In this document: one piece after another, positions 1-10,800 of the stretch | Layout: every line of letters starts with the position of its first letter | Position numbering within the stretch: the first letter of the stretch is position 1 | From: Spirometra erinaceieuropaei | Lineage: Eukaryota; Platyhelminthes; Cestoda; Diphyllobothriidea; Diphyllobothriidae | Assembly (NCBI GenBank): GCA_902702965.1 | Contig: CACRXP010000719.1 | Span: 107,576 to 171,575 of the forward strand | DNA length: 64,000 nucleotides | Reading direction: 5' to 3' | Notes under the pieces: generated by a model | The model's database searches: none | Seen by the model: the letters and a program-made list of their open reading frames with translations, nothing else | Told to the model about the DNA's origin: nothing | Translations under genes and position numbers: made by a program

Positions 1-439
1 AGTGCATGGTCAAGTGAAAAAGTTTCTGCACTTGTGTGTTAAAACAATTTATGCAGTTGAGCCTTGACAGTGACACTGGGCACCGTTAAATAATAAATAT
101 TATGGGGAGGTAGCTCTTCGTACTCACGTCAATCTTGAAATAATCCACTCTGCAAGTTTTTATTCAATGAGTCTGAAATCCATCTCAGGTACTCTCTCAT
201 TGTTGGTTTTTCTTCAGAGTCCCGCCCTTTCTTAAATGAAGTAGTCCTTGATAGCGAAATATTTGATCCTAGTTGTTTTGAGCGGTAGTCTAAAGTGATC
301 TTTCAGGCTTGTCTGAACAAATAATTTAGAGTTGGGCACCATACAACGATTAGCTATCGTGCACCCAAATTCTCAGCAATGGGTTGATTGGAACCTACAC
401 TTGCCTCTGAGGAAAACGAAGTGCTCACCGGATCAAGGG

Positions 440-1330
440 AATCTTAGTGCTGACGTTTCGGAGAGCTTGGCCAGCTCTCCATGATTAAATGGTTTACAGT
501 AGAACTCGATCCGAATTTTGAATATATGCCCAAACTAGTTGGCCTTGGGCTGATCGATTTTTTTCTTCTTTCACTGCCTTGACCCACTGGCCATCGTTTG
601 TGAGTGTTGGTGACCTCCTGTGTCGTGCGTCGTCACCTCATTTGGGGTTAGTTGCGTCTCTGTCCCCCTTTTGGGTAAATTAGTCGACAGGTCGTGTAAG
701 CTCGTTTTTCTTAAGCTCTTTTTGACCGTCTTGTCCGGGTTATGATGTGTGTAGTGACGTAGGAAGGTCAAGATGGCTGTTGATGGAGTTGGCATCTGGG
801 TACCAAACCTCTAGTGTGAGACGTTCCGTTCTTAAAGTGTCCCGGCCCAAGACGTCTGTTTCTTGAAAGTCAAAACTTTGGCCAGTTTCTCCGACATGAG
901 TTACAAGCTGTGAGCTTGTGTCTAGTCTCCGAGTTGCCAGTTCGTGCTCATGTAGGCGGGTCTGAAATTTCCGTCCGATTTCCCCAACGTAACTGCAGTC
1001 TCCATCGTTGCATCGTATTTAATAGACAACTCCTGAGGTTTCTGTGGGTGGCGATCTGTCTGTGGATTGCACCAAACAACGAAAAATTGTTGCCTGGGGT
1101 CGATGGGCAGTGCCTGCCCTGGCGGGTTGTAACAGTCATGAAACCGCCTTGGAGACTACTTTAATGTAGGGAATAGCGCTGCAGACTTCGGGATTTTATT
1201 TTTGTGGCTGTCGTCTGTTGACTCAGTGCTTGCTTTGCTTGATAATTTAGCGTGAGTATCAGTTGGTCCGAAAGAGGTCATGAAGGTAATCTTGTTCAAC
1301 TCTTTTGTCACCTGGTGTGCTGCAGTTTGT
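440..1330 (-). mobile_element. Penelope-like retroelement remnant (3' part with GIY-YIG endonuclease)
   Basis: Read on the minus strand in shifting frames, this stretch carries the C-terminal part of a Penelope-like element. Near 1190-1050 lies a linker with LLQP and AHRP motifs. Near 1015-780 lies a GIY-YIG-type endonuclease core (CSYVGEIGRKFQTRLHEHEL), followed by THVGETGQSFDF, LGRDTLRTERLTLE and WYPDANSIN. PLEs are the retroelements that pair a telomerase-like reverse transcriptase with this endonuclease. The frame is broken by at least one stop just before the zinc-finger-like cysteines and by several shifts, so the copy is dead. No reverse transcriptase domain is visible upstream; the sequence runs into the 3' flank of gene A. 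A worn hammerhead-like fold follows at its 3' end, as expected for this class. Confidence 0.8.
450..487 (-). ncRNA. degenerate hammerhead ribozyme-like fold at PLE 3' end
   Basis: On the minus strand an 8-bp stem (GGAGAGCT with AGCTCTCC, plus-strand 460-467 and 473-480) is followed directly by CGAAACGTC, the GAAA core and GUC cleavage triplet of a hammerhead ribozyme. The first core strand, expected as CTGATGA, reads TAATCAT here, so the copy should be inactive. It sits just downstream of the GIY-YIG domain, where PLEs carry such ribozymes. Confidence 0.5.
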
Positions 1331-1813
1331 TTCATCCCTTTTGAATAGTGTACGTTAGTAGTGCGTTGTTGAACTGTTATATTTGCCTTGTGTTTGTGGC
1401 TTTTCTTAAAACGATGGTTTGCTTTATAACCATGCTTAAAATAACCAGAGAGAATAGGCCACAGTTGTAACTGAGACAGTCCACGTTGGCAAAGAGCAGA
1501 TTCTTACTAGTAGATATCGGCAGTCTTGTTCATACTGTAGCGATCATCTGAATTTTTTTAAGTCAAAAACCCAATGTCTGCGCGTGCTCGGCGTTAGCTG
1601 ACAGCTGAAGGAAGATCCATAATTACGAGTCGTCCATTTTGCCGGTCCTGCTTACTGTGTTCTATGCTGATGCTATTCAATTTACTCTGGCTAACAATAT
1701 ATGTAGTAGTTATCAGCAGACGTTACATAAAGGCAGTAGTAAGCAAATGCAAAGAAGTATCCGAGCAAATGTCTATTTCTTTTGAATTGGCAATATTATG
1801 TGACATTTCTGCT

Positions 1814-4800
1814 TCACTTGCAAAGAAAAGCACAAGTTGCCATAAGTAGCAAGAACGAGTACAAGGGTTTTAAGCAGTGCATGCAATTGAGATGAAAGGT
1901 GGAATATCCCCAAAAGTAACTTCCATAAGCAGTGTTTGGGCTAAAGGTAAATGTTTCATTGTGACCGGTTGCAAACTGCGCATTAAAAGACATTTTCGTT
2001 TGCTCAATATAACCACGGACGAGGATAAATTGGGCATCTTCAGCTCCTTTGACGTCTGCAAAAAACAAAGACTGTAAACGTATCAGTAGTCATGGAGATT
2101 AAAGCCAGGATCAACTACTTAAGGTTTATATAATACATTGTTCTAATTTATATGTCTTGTAAAGTGTCTGGGCATGGATATTCAAGTGATAAATTCTTAA
2201 ACTCTTATATTAACCACAGAATAAATGTGCTTATCAGGTATTTTTAAAGAAAGCCTACACAGTGGGCTGTAAACACGTAGATCGGAATTGTCCTGCCCAG
2301 CCGTTACCACTTGTACGTCCCCGGTGACTTCAATTTTCTTTAAGAGATTGAAAAAAAGAAACGATGATACCAAACCTTACGAAGATATACAGTCGAAATA
2401 TGCTCTTATACGCATAAAAATTTTTACATACCTCGAGATCGTCATCGAAAATAGCAAGGTAGTCAAAGTCAGTTCCCCTATCAACTTCCACAGTCTTTCG
2501 TACCTTCGTCCTGTCTGGGAGTTTGGGAGCTCAAATGGAAATAAAAGCCAAATTCTATGCATATTCGAAGAAAAGGATAAATTGGGAGTTGTTCAGGACT
2601 TGGGTGGCTGTAATCGTTTTTACAGAGCATTGTTCACACCCGATAGCGACCGAGGAGAATATGAACCCGTGGCCCAGGGGATAGGGAGTTGGACTTCTAG
2701 CAAACAGGTCGCGATTTCGAGACTCGGGTGTTTCACACTTCGTGGTTGAGAATGACTGGCTAACGACGGCTAATAAGCCAGAAATGGCCATTCCAGTCTC
2801 CCTTGAATTTGTCCGTAGTGCCATTTTGCTTTTATTACGCGCCGCTGTACGGGTAATGGCGGTGCTCGAGAGAGAGCCCTAAGTCACAATGTAAAGGGCG
2901 AGTTCCATAATGCGTACGATGTGTGTCCCTCAACCGTTATTACTATTTTTATTATTACGGGTTTTTGACTACATTCGAAACACATTTGTCGTAGTATATT
3001 CTATGCACCTAAAACGATTACAACAGTGCTTGTTGTTTGAAGAAATTTTTGCTGATACACCTATGCATGCAGTGGTTGCCTTAAATGTTTGCCAACACGG
3101 TATCGGATCGTGCTTTTTTGTCCTTATTCGCTTCAAAACACTTTAGAAATATTTTCTGAGGTTTACCACTTATGATAGATGTTTTGGCGAATTTTGAATA
3201 ATTCATATTGACCCAACTGTCCAAAACTCGACGCCTCTGAGGGATTCAAACGCACGCAGTAAGTGAAAGGCTTTTGTACAGCCATCGCCCTAATCACGTA
3301 AGCTACGAGGACCCGCCGGACGACGCGTGAACCTGGTTTTCATCTGGTGGATTCAAAATGAATTACTTAAGAAATCCTACTTGGGCAGTCAAAGTACTGT
3401 GCCAGATTTATTGAATTTCAGACGTTGCACTAGGTTGGGCGGGTAACTTGACCCAAATGTGATTAAAATCGCGTCGTCCAGCGGGTTCTTGTAGCTCAAG
3501 TTGTTAGAGAGTTGGCTGTACTAAGGTCGTTTCCTTACTGCGTGGGTTAAAATCCCACCGAGGCGCCGAGTTTTCCACAGTTTGATCAATATGACTTATG
3601 ATAGACGTAATGCGTCTGCGAAACAGAATTGCGTGGGGGACAGTTTTCTGCCTGTTTTATTTTAAATCCAATAGTTTATAAACGTTACCTGTCTTATTCT
3701 GGTTCGGTGGCGCTTTCGTCCGAATGACAAGCGCGTAAGGAGTTTTTCTCTGCCTACCGTAGAAAATGACTGCCGAAACGTTTTCGTAAACGGTCCCGCG
3801 CACAATTGCCGCTCTCTTTCCTAAAGTGACGCAATCAATGAGAGTTTATCAGATTACATATATCCTACCCTCGTAAACCTCAAGACAGAAGTCTTTGCTA
3901 CCACAATTCCGCGTTTTAATTGTTGGTGTTGATGCCGTTATCTAGAAATATAGGAGGCACTAAATGTAATGGATAGGCTAAAGTAAGGCCGGTTTGTTAC
4001 TGTAACAGGTTTATTCAACTTTTAACGATTCGAGTAACGATCTTAAAAACTGATCTTCAGAGATCTATGCAAAGTATTGAGAACCTGAAAATACTGTCTC
4101 TAAAAAATTACAAATTTACCTATTTTTACACATATTTATGCTTTAAGCCGTTTTTCGCTTATTGCGCTCGCTTTTACAGTAGATGTGCTAACTTATGAAA
4201 TGTTAACCGAAATTTCAAAATGTGTTTTCGACTTAAAAGACTGTTTCAGTAGGGTTGCAATATTTATCATCATGCTGCTTAATCCTAAGATTATTCAGTT
4301 TATTCAGCATGCCGGCTTTTGAATGAACGGAATCTAAACGACCTTCTTTCCGGTTGCCTGCATAAACACACTCTGCTTGGGTAGCAATAAATTTTCTCTG
4401 TGATTTTCGATGTCCTCACAAATTAAAATATAAATCATATAACACATGCATAAAACTGCTCATTCTCTCATGCACTGAGTGGCAAATTACGTTTGTTCTA
4501 AATTTTATTCTTAAAGGAAGGGTACAATTTGGTTTTAAAAAAGGTTATAATAATTAAATTGTCTAAGACCGTAAAATACGCGTTCATAAAATATCACAAC
4601 TCTGCGTTTAGTAATGCCGCTTGTAAAGATGAAAACATGCCGTAAATCCACTGAGAACTCCATATGGTTTCCTCTTAGTAGCGGGTTAAAATGTATGATT
4701 ATACGCACACGGAAAATTTACAGCTTGTAGTATGGACACCCTAGATTCAAGTGTAATGACAGGTTGGGTTCAAATTATAAGGGAAATGTAGAAATTTTCA

Positions 4801-5823
4801 AAATTGAATGACACCTTCCCTTCAAATTTTTAATTTGAAAAAGACATAATGTGCTGCCCGACAGGTAAAAGGACGAATATTTTTCTGTATGTTTTTGAAA
4901 AAAAATTGGATTTAAAGGGGCACTTACAGTAAATGGGAAAAATTTAGGATAATAATTAGTCACTTTTGAGCGCGTGGGATTTTTGTAGGCGGATGGAACT
5001 AAGTTCAGCAGAAAGCTACTATCTTAATACAACTAAATTATCATGGGTTTTTGCCGCACGTTGATTAATATGGCAGTCTTACTTATGTAACCTTTTTGAG
5101 TCAAAAACGTGTTTCGAATTTTCGAATAACATTTCATGAATGAGCACATCAACTGTAATTTGGCTTGTTGATTAATGCCGCAGGTTGAAGCGGACAGTCA
5201 ATATTTTACTGTCAAAAATACTTGCCATCTAAAATGGCATAAAAGATTTATTGAGGAATAGAATGACATACGTTTTGCTTAAAATACCTTATAAAACAAA
5301 CGTCATGTGAAAAGGACAGTGGCCGACGTTTACTGAGCAAAAGGGAAAGTTGGCAGTTCACAGGGTCTACTTCAGTTTCGGATTTCGCGACCAAGTGGGC
5401 ATTTTAATAAAATTAGGTGACCAGTTTTCGGATGGTACAACCTACCAATACCATGATATTGAATGGTCCTTTCTGGCCTGTTTAACTCATTAGCTAGCGA
5501 TATTGATATCAGTTTAGGATAAATTTTATTAATTATTAGTCGCTATGAGACAGTGTACTTTAAATGTAGACACGGGTTTATATCTACATGCTGCAGTGTG
5601 GGTGGTCAGTTAAATGCCAAAATCAGAAGTGTGCTGCAAAAGTAAAAAAATGGGAGACTACACTTACCTTCTTGATACGCGGTGTCAGTTCAAATCTATA
5701 GAAATTGGTTTTCTTACCAACGTTATACACTATCGCCCAACACGAACCTAAAACGGTCAATGATAGTTTGCAATTTAACAGCAAAATTAAATTAATAAAT
5801 ACGCAGATAACAATTCCATTCAA
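1814..5823 (-). CDS. copy A of an unrecognised secreted/membrane protein family, multi-exon
   Basis: I do not recognise the family. Exons on the minus strand, in order of translation: exon 1+2 5823-5668, micro-exon 3878-3869, then 3820-3689, 2529-2432, 2337-2259 and 2055-1814. All joins are GT-AG (donors gtaagt, gtagga, gtaacg, gtatgt, gtaggc) and phases agree, giving about 238 residues. The start is the least certain part. The Met at 5823 opens a hydrophobic signal peptide (IVICVFINLILLL) read straight into exon 2, but a good acceptor (ttttag) at 5748-5749 matches the exon 2 start of copy C, so a separate first exon further upstream is possible. Shared blocks with copy C are YNVGKKTNFYRF (exon 2), SAVIFYGRQ with ALVI (exon 4), VEVDRGTDFDYLAIFDDDLE (exon 5), KIEV and VYSPL (exon 6) and RGYIEQTKMSFNAQFA (exon 7). 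The C-terminus is hydrophobic (KPLYSFLLLMATCAFLCK), suggesting a GPI signal or a terminal membrane anchor. No stop or frameshift is seen in the exons. SINEs lie between 3689 and 2529. Confidence 0.8.
2655..2895 (+). mobile_element. tRNA-derived SINE, family S1
   Basis: A Pol III promoter-like head (GTGGCCCAGGGGATAGGGAG as A box; GGTCGCGATTTCGAGACTC as B box) is followed by a body shared with 45700-45990, 59711-59990 and 60039-60390 (GACGGCTAATAAGCCAGAAA, then GGCCATTCCAGTCTCCCTTG). It lies between exons 3820-3689 and 2529-2432 of gene A, in the opposite orientation. The head cannot fold as a normal tRNA, so this is a SINE and not a tRNA gene. Confidence 0.7.
3224..3580. repeat. inverted pair of tRNA-like SINE units, family S2
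   Basis: A minus-strand tRNA-like head lies at about 3335-3235 and a plus-strand unit at about 3345-3580. Each ends in a tRNA-like module with an A box (GTAGCTCAAGTTGTTAGAG), a degenerate B box and a short T tract (GAGTTTT). The plus unit begins CTGGTGGATTC and carries GGGTAACTTGACC and GCGTCGTCC before the tRNA-like part. The same head-to-head arrangement recurs at 38771-39240. It lies inside an intron of gene A. Confidence 0.6.
4175..4640 (+). repeat. dispersed repeat R1, copy 1
   Basis: The block starts TACAGTAGATGTGCTAAC and aligns, diverged, with 16447-17010 and 47073-47290. Shared islands include ATGCCGGCTTTTGAA versus related GCCAGCTTTTCGA, and GGAAGGGTACAATTTGGTTT versus GGAAGTGTATAATTTAGCTT. 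It has no coding potential that I can see. It lies in the large intron of gene A between exon 2 and the micro-exon. Confidence 0.55.
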
Positions 5824-5839
5824 ATAATCCGCAAAGTTA

Positions 5840-7735
5840 TGAAATTGTTATTTCTCACCAATCATAAATATGAAGCATGCCCATCTCATTCTGAACCTGC
5901 AATGGAATCGATAAAAACACGTTATGGAAGCATTTCTAGCGGACTATTTGCAATCTATAAACATATCGTTATTCACGATCAGCGTATAGAAAAAAACGAA
6001 TCTAAGAGAAAGGGCAATTTGGGAGGACAACCTTGAATCGCTGGTGCTATCCGTCTGGTGATTGCGTTGGCGGTTAAAATGTTCACATTTATAGCAAGCG
6101 CGACACTAACCTGCAGGAAGTGAATTTTGCTTGGTCACCAGTTTGAAGCACGAAGCAGCGAATGAGATTCAATGCGGAAAGATGAAACTAAGCCGATCGT
6201 AAAAGGTGCGTAGCATAGTTTCGCTGAAATTAAAGTAGCACGAGCATGAGTAAATGTGCATAAAGTACCTAGTTTTATTTTCAGTTACTCACAACACTCG
6301 GACCTTGATGGGCAATCACTTTTGAAAAACATCAAAATCTATAACCATGTACGGAGAAACCATGGCTATGTCTTGTATGCTCCGAATGTTTAAATTCGTC
6401 GGTGGTCGGCATTCAATGGGAGGAAATGCAGTTCTACAAGCGGATACTAAGAGAAAAGTGCAAATTACTTACTAAGTAGTAGATTATACAAAACTATCCA
6501 CAAAAAAGTTCAAGGGCACCTTTTTATTGAAAATAAATGGAAAAATTCATGCTACTCTTTTATTAGCGCCAGGGTTCACGGTATGACAATGCCGCAATTA
6601 ACAAAACTTGCATGCGGCAGAAGATTTATATAACAAAACGTAAATGATAACACTATTTAAATCCTTCTGGGTAAGAGCCTTTTTGAAACCAGTCAGTCCA
6701 AAATCGTGTATGCCGTTCCGCGGTCTCCAAAAGCTTACTGCCATAAATATGAACATTTGTCCCGAGTTTACAAATTATACTTGTTAGGATGAGCATATTT
6801 TTAATTACCACTGCAAAGTTCTAAATAAATAAGCACAGTCTGGTTTTTGTACCGTTTAAGTGCAAGCCGGGTAATAAACACGTTCAGATAAAGACGGATC
6901 AATGATGTGGTTTGTGAGTAAGCTGTTAAGTGAGAGGCATCCTCTTTTTTTAGTATCGCATGATTTTTTCACGCAGACGCCTGTGAATGACAGAAACTGC
7001 TAACCGTCTCTAGGAACATTCTAGCAAGCACGCTGTCTAATCTTTTTTCGACTAGTTTTAATGTTGTCAAGTTGATAAATCTAAAAAGTACAATAAACCC
7101 TAAGATTTTTCGACCATCGTTACCGATGACGTCTACAGCATGGCGACCGCGGGGATAGTGACTTGCACAAAAGTTGGTTTATAGTGATAATAGACTGGCT
7201 GTGCATCTACCACACTCTCCCCAACGCACGGCCTCAGTGTCCAGTAAGTTACCTAAATCAAAATCAGGAAGGCGGAATGACTGGACCGGTTTCTATTCCA
7301 GCCGGGGAAGTGGCTGCAATCCACACCGCGCGGAATTCAATGCGCTCATCACCCCTGAGGTAGTCGTTGCTTTTGGTTTCCAGGACGCGAGCTGTGCCTG
7401 AAACCAATCAACGACGAACATAGGGTTGTCAGTCTCAAGCTCATACCATGTTGGGACAGAGCCGCGTGCAGTGGGAAAACTCAGTTGACAAGGGCATTCG
7501 GCCGATCACGGACGGTACTGCTATGTGGTCAGTCGGCCTTTACGACGAGAGAGTAACACAACCTTACAGACTTTTGAGCGGGACCTGTTCTGGAGCGCCA
7601 GACAAGCCTTCAGTCGCGGCGACACGATAGTAATTGTCATTTAGATGGGTAAAACATTCGCTGAGTGAGGAGTTCTGTGGCTGTCAGTCCGTCAGCCATA
7701 AATACACTCAAACCGGTTTAATTTGACGGGTAAAT
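5840..7735. other. no supported gene
   Basis: The sequence is AT-rich with short chance reading frames only. A more GC-rich patch at about 7130-7640 looks like an unidentified repeat because of its composition, but I find no second copy in the window and no recognisable protein motif. Confidence 0.4.
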
Positions 7736-7737
7736 AA

Positions 7738-7875
7738 ACCATCACCACCGCCACCGCCGCCGCCACCACGACCACCACTATTAATACCACCGCCACCATC
7801 ACCACTAACACAACATCAGCACCACCACCACCATCACCACCGCCATCACTCACCACCACTACTAATACCACCATT
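7738..7875 (+). repeat. CCA/CCR-rich imperfect microsatellite
   Basis: The run is an imperfect trinucleotide repeat of CCA, CCG and ACC triplets (for example CACCACCACCACCATCACC). The minus-strand reading frame across it is a string of Val and Gly and is an artefact of the repeat. Confidence 0.85.
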
Positions 7876-7879
7876 GCAC

Positions 7880-10800
7880 CCTCTCCAACCCCGCCCACCT
7901 TGGAAGGTGCCAAACAAAGGTCAAAAGATTGGATGCGGGGTCGGGCTCAATGGCCGACAAGATTTGACAGCCCGTTTGCGAGTGTAACATAAGCCTTGTC
8001 CGCGCATGATGGAACATGTTTTCGAGCAAATATAAAAGGAACGATTTAGAACCATAGAGGCCACATTAAGAAAGAGCTATTGCGGCCTGGTTTGCCGTCC
8101 TGATAGGGGGACCGTGTTATCCCGTCATTTGGCTGTCTAAGAAACCGTTAGTTTTAGCGCTCCCTGACAGATACAAGCCCCTCAGAGCGTTCATGATAAG
8201 TATTATGGGCCTAGAGTCGATTTTACTCTCTGTTCCCTCCCTCATGCACTAGGGGATTTTCTGAGCAGCTCAACCAGCTAGTGTCGAGATTGGGTGCAGC
8301 GGCTGATAGAACTAAAAATACAGCCGTCTTCACCTTACACATGCTACCCGGCTCTTCGCACACCACACCAGGATTTCACACGAGGCAGACTGCTTGAATT
8401 TCACATATGTTATAGTAGCAGACGGCCTGCATGGAGAGGTCGCCAAGGAGGAAGATTACCACATATATGTGATGTCCGATGCCTCGAAAACGTAGGAGTG
8501 CTCTTTAGGGTAATTTGATGCTCATACTAACCACACAGGTGTTAGCTAAAAGCCCATACACGTGTGTTTTGCCGGTTTTCTGCCGCTGTTTGGTGTGGCT
8601 GCGAGAGTTTCTGCTCATCAGCGGGTCGCCCATAAATCCACGTCTGCTCTCTCGTAGATACTCCAATTTAAAAATTGTCTATTTTTAATTTCCTCAAAAA
8701 TTAAATAAGAACATGGAGTAGATCGGTTTATTCAAGGTCTGTAGACAGACCGAGAGTTGAGACGCTGTATTCCATGTCTTGGATTACGGCTTTGAATTCA
8801 GTGTGAATTTAAGGTCCATTTAAAAAATGTCTTCCACCTTAGTTTGGTAGAGGGGTTGACAAGAATGCACCAAGTATATTTTGGTGTTAGTCAGTAAATT
8901 GGGAGGTTTATGAAGATAGCTATTTGGAATTTATTTTCATGAGTATGCACAGTTAAATGCTGGCGTTCTGTTCTTCAAATTTGGTCTTCCTAGCCCCAAT
9001 TGATTAATTTTGAAACCAAGTAACCTGATCGTCTTTAACTTGTTCCGTTAGAATTGTTTCAATTTTCAACGTGCCCCTGATAGACTCCTAAGTGGCGCTT
9101 TTGCCATTCCGAATCTTCGCAGTGTACAGGATTTCCTGGCAAGCAAAGAACTAAGGGTTGTTGTCTGCTGGCCTTTTTACTGCGTTAGTAACGGAGGGAG
9201 TTTTGTATGCTAGTGCTATCGTTAAATGGCCAATAGGATCTAGTTTACAGGCCTGATGATGAATAAATGAGTGCGTACGTTTGTGGAACCTGATTTCCTA
9301 CATGATGGCCAAGTACTCAACACGCGATGCATGGAGTCGTTCACAGAGTTTGCTTACGCCAGTATGCACGACGTAACATTTGCGGATTAGTGCAAGTCGG
9401 CACGGAGCAGTGTTTACACATTTCACTTCAGCTGGTTTTATTTTGGTCTAATTAATTTCACATGAAGACGGTGGGGTAAACGAAAAAAATAAAAAATCCA
9501 TTATAAATTCTAAGAGAACTCGCCTTACCTCATCGAATTCATTAAGATACAGGACAAGTACGAATTCAAGTCGCGTCAGTATGGAAGATAAAATTGAAAG
9601 CCTATTTCTAAGGCCAGTGTGGTCTTCGGTAGGTTGCCGAATCCCGCCTGAAATCCACATGGTAGCTTCATAAGCATATCGTCATTACGACGCCCATGCA
9701 ATGAGCATGAAAGTCAGGCAAAGAAATTCCTCCATGTTTACCTCAGCTTCAGCGAGTAATGACAATGGTAATAGAGGAGAAGCAGAGGTTGTGCTGGGAT
9801 ACGGTTTTCCCAGTGTTACGGTACATGCATTTGCGTTACAGCGGCCACCTAGTAGGAATAAATGGTAAGCACCTGTCTAAACGTATATTCCAGGAGTAGG
9901 TCGTTACGGAGTACTTGAATGGAACAACGGACAGACATGTGGCTGTATGAACAACCAGACTACCTCGATTAAGCATCAACGAAACAACTACGAAACACAA
10001 CAAGATCTCACATGGAAATAAGGGCCGAAATGCACTGTTATAAATAGAAGGGCAACCATCTACAGGGTGACCTGACTTGGAGTGACACGTAGCAAAAGGA
10101 GCCGCACACAGTTCAAGTACTCAGTCAATGACGAAATCGTCGAAAGTTTTAAAGTCAGCATAGTCCTCCTAAGAACAAGTGAGTCAAACCATGTGTTAGT
10201 CAGTTCTGCATATCCGGCCTCTGTTTATGACGTTAACTGTTGTCTGTACTCCTATTCACATTTGATAATCAGATTGAAAAAATTAACATCGAACACATCG
10301 ACCCCTTGTGTAGCAAAAGTACTGCTCTGTTTGCTCTCCTTGACCATTCATAATGCCAGACTGTGCGAAAAACGGACTTGGCTAAGTTCCTCTGCTTATT
10401 TGCTGGAGTAATGCAGAATCGGTAGACGGAGATTTAGCAGCTCCTGTACCCAAAGACAAAGACAGTCTCATGCGATTGTAGAGTGAGTAATCCTTCCGAC
10501 ATTCTTCAAAACAACAGGGGCCTGGAGGCAAAAGCAGTCACAAAGCACTTCTAGAAAACAATTTGACTTAACAAAAAATCGCAGTTAAGCTACATTTCCC
10601 ATGGCCAGTAATTGCATTAGCATTGCGAGGGTAAGCCAAGTTCATGTTTTCAAATTAGAAAAAAATTAAAAAAGCAAATGACAAAAATTGAGCAACTTTA
10701 GCTAACACTTTCTCGCAAACCCGAAGAACGCTTTTTGTTTTCAAGTAAATCTTACCTTCCAGTTTCCTGTACACGCTTTCATATAGAGTGGCGGTTATTA

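Noticed and set aside
2288..2749. 153-residue plus-strand open frame
   Set aside because: It lies antisense to two exons of gene A, whose minus-strand reading is supported by paralogues and splice sites.
4641..4650. Alternative 10-nt micro-exon for gene A with a GC donor
   Set aside because: It sits at the edge of repeat R1 and uses a rare donor; the candidate at 3869-3878 has GT-AG and the same position relative to the next exon as in B and C.
10082..10411. 109-residue open frame
   Set aside because: No motif, no paralogue, no splice context; likely chance.
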